Source: an uncultured Spirochaetaceae bacterium
Lineage (GTDB): Bacteria; Spirochaetota; Spirochaetia; SZUA-6; Bin103
Length of the DNA stretch: 16,143 bases
NCBI GenBank assembly: GCA_913043885.1
Contig: CAJWOB010000018.1
Coordinates: 1-16,143, forward strand
Direction of reading: 5' to 3'
Shown: one piece after another, positions 15,565-16,143 of the stretch
Numbering within the stretch: position 1 is the stretch's first letter
Layout: the number at the start of each line of letters is the position of its first letter
The notes under the pieces: model-generated
What the model saw: the letters and a program-made list of their open reading frames with translations, nothing else
What the model was told of the DNA's origin: nothing
The model's database searches: none
Position numbers and translations under genes: made by a program

Positions 15565-16143
15565 TGGATATTATCGCCCGTGGTGGCGTAATCATGGTTC
15601 TGATCGTGCTGCTGTCCGTGGTGGCGGCGGTCATCATCATCGAACGGCTGCTGTACCTGCGTAGCAGTCGGGCGGACGATGCGCGGCTGCTCGAACGTCT
15701 CGGCGTAACGATGTCCGAAGGCCGATACGAGGAAGCGCTGGCGATTTGCGACAATCGCCCGTCGCCACTGGCATCGTTGATGCGCACCGGAATCGAGAAT
15801 CGCCATCAGGCGCGCAGCGAGCTGCGCGAGGTGATCCTGGCTGCCGCGTCGCTCGAGATTCCCAAACAGGAACGATTCCTCTCTGCCCTGGGCACCATAG
15901 CCACCATCGCTCCACTGCTCGGCCTGCTCGGCACCGTCACCGGCAACATCAGCGCGTTTGGGGTGCTCGGAGGGCTGGCCGGCATTGCCGATGCTCCCCA
16001 GCTCGCGCAGGGCATCTCCGAGGCGTTGTTGACCACGGCGGCGGGTATCATCGCCTCCATTCCGGCGACCGTCTTCTATAACCACTTCCTGGCTCGTTCG
16101 AGTTCGCTCGGCGTTTCGATCGATCTCTTCCTCGCGGAGTTCG
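15564..16143 (+). CDS. ExbB/TolQ/MotA-family proton channel subunit (3' end outside window)
   Basis: The visible 193 residues read from ATG at 15564 with no stop before the window end. ExbB and TolQ form inner-membrane pentamers that, with ExbD/TolR, use the proton gradient to drive TonB or TolA work on the outer membrane. The first membrane helix is at about 8-28 (VIMVLIVLLSVVAAVIII), followed by ERLLYLR, a cytoplasmic helical region (about 35-105), then the family signature APLLGLLGTVTGNISAF (about 117-133). The third helix carries GISEALLTTAAGIIASIPATVFYN, with the paired Thr residues that line the proton path. Most of the protein is present, and only the cytoplasmic tail is probably missing. 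An ExbD/TolR partner would be expected immediately downstream. Sequence does not separate ExbB from TolQ. The neighbours suggest it serves the barrel and TPR proteins. Confidence 0.93.
   Translation, partial: MDIIARGGVIMVLIVLLSVVAAVIIIERLLYLRSSRADDARLLERLGVTMSEGRYEEALAICDNRPSPLASLMRTGIENRHQARSELREVILAAASLEIPKQERFLSALGTIATIAPLLGLLGTVTGNISAFGVLGGLAGIADAPQLAQGISEALLTTAAGIIASIPATVFYNHFLARSSSLGVSIDLFLAEF

Overview
This 16.1 kb window is GC-rich, gene-dense bacterial chromosome. It holds twelve protein genes (two of them cut by the window ends) plus one possible ten-codon mini-ORF. No RNA gene, insertion sequence, CRISPR array or prophage signature is visible. The gene content suggests a high-GC, double-membrane bacterium, and a free-living spirochaete is my best guess: an RNase Y/YmdB/TlyA cluster, a eukaryotic-type UDP-sugar pyrophosphorylase, a PTS Enzyme I with no transporter beside it, and signal-peptide TPR and beta-barrel genes. 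That placement is inference, because no rRNA or other decisive marker is present.

Region 1 (2-3659, + strand): the tail of an unrecognised protein, then a probable sigma-70 promoter driving rny (RNase Y), a ymdB-type metallophosphoesterase and tlyA (2'-O-rRNA methyltransferase). The last two overlap by GTGA. This looks like an RNA decay and rRNA modification operon.

Region 2 (3690-4571, - strand): one membrane-anchored GerMN-domain protein, convergent with tlyA and divergent from ptsI.

Region 3 (4660-9559, + strand): ptsI (Enzyme I) and der (double-domain GTPase for ribosome assembly) overlap by GTGA. A small MerR-type regulator follows, then a UAP1-like UDP-N-acetylhexosamine pyrophosphorylase. 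Der carries Ser instead of the usual Asn in its second G4 motif. GTG starts are frequent (ymdB, tlyA, ptsI, der).

Region 4 (9537-16143, + strand): an envelope cluster. It encodes an exported protein with a possible NlpC/P60-like Cys/His arrangement, a 973-residue exported TPR protein, a signal-peptide protein with a proline-rich N-terminus and a predicted outer-membrane beta-barrel, and an ExbB/TolQ-type proton-channel subunit that runs off the window. The last three are tightly linked (an ATGA overlap, then a mini-ORF bridge). I infer a Tol/Exb-energised outer-membrane machine, with UDP-GlcNAc supply and wall-active functions just upstream. This is the best candidate here for an undescribed system.
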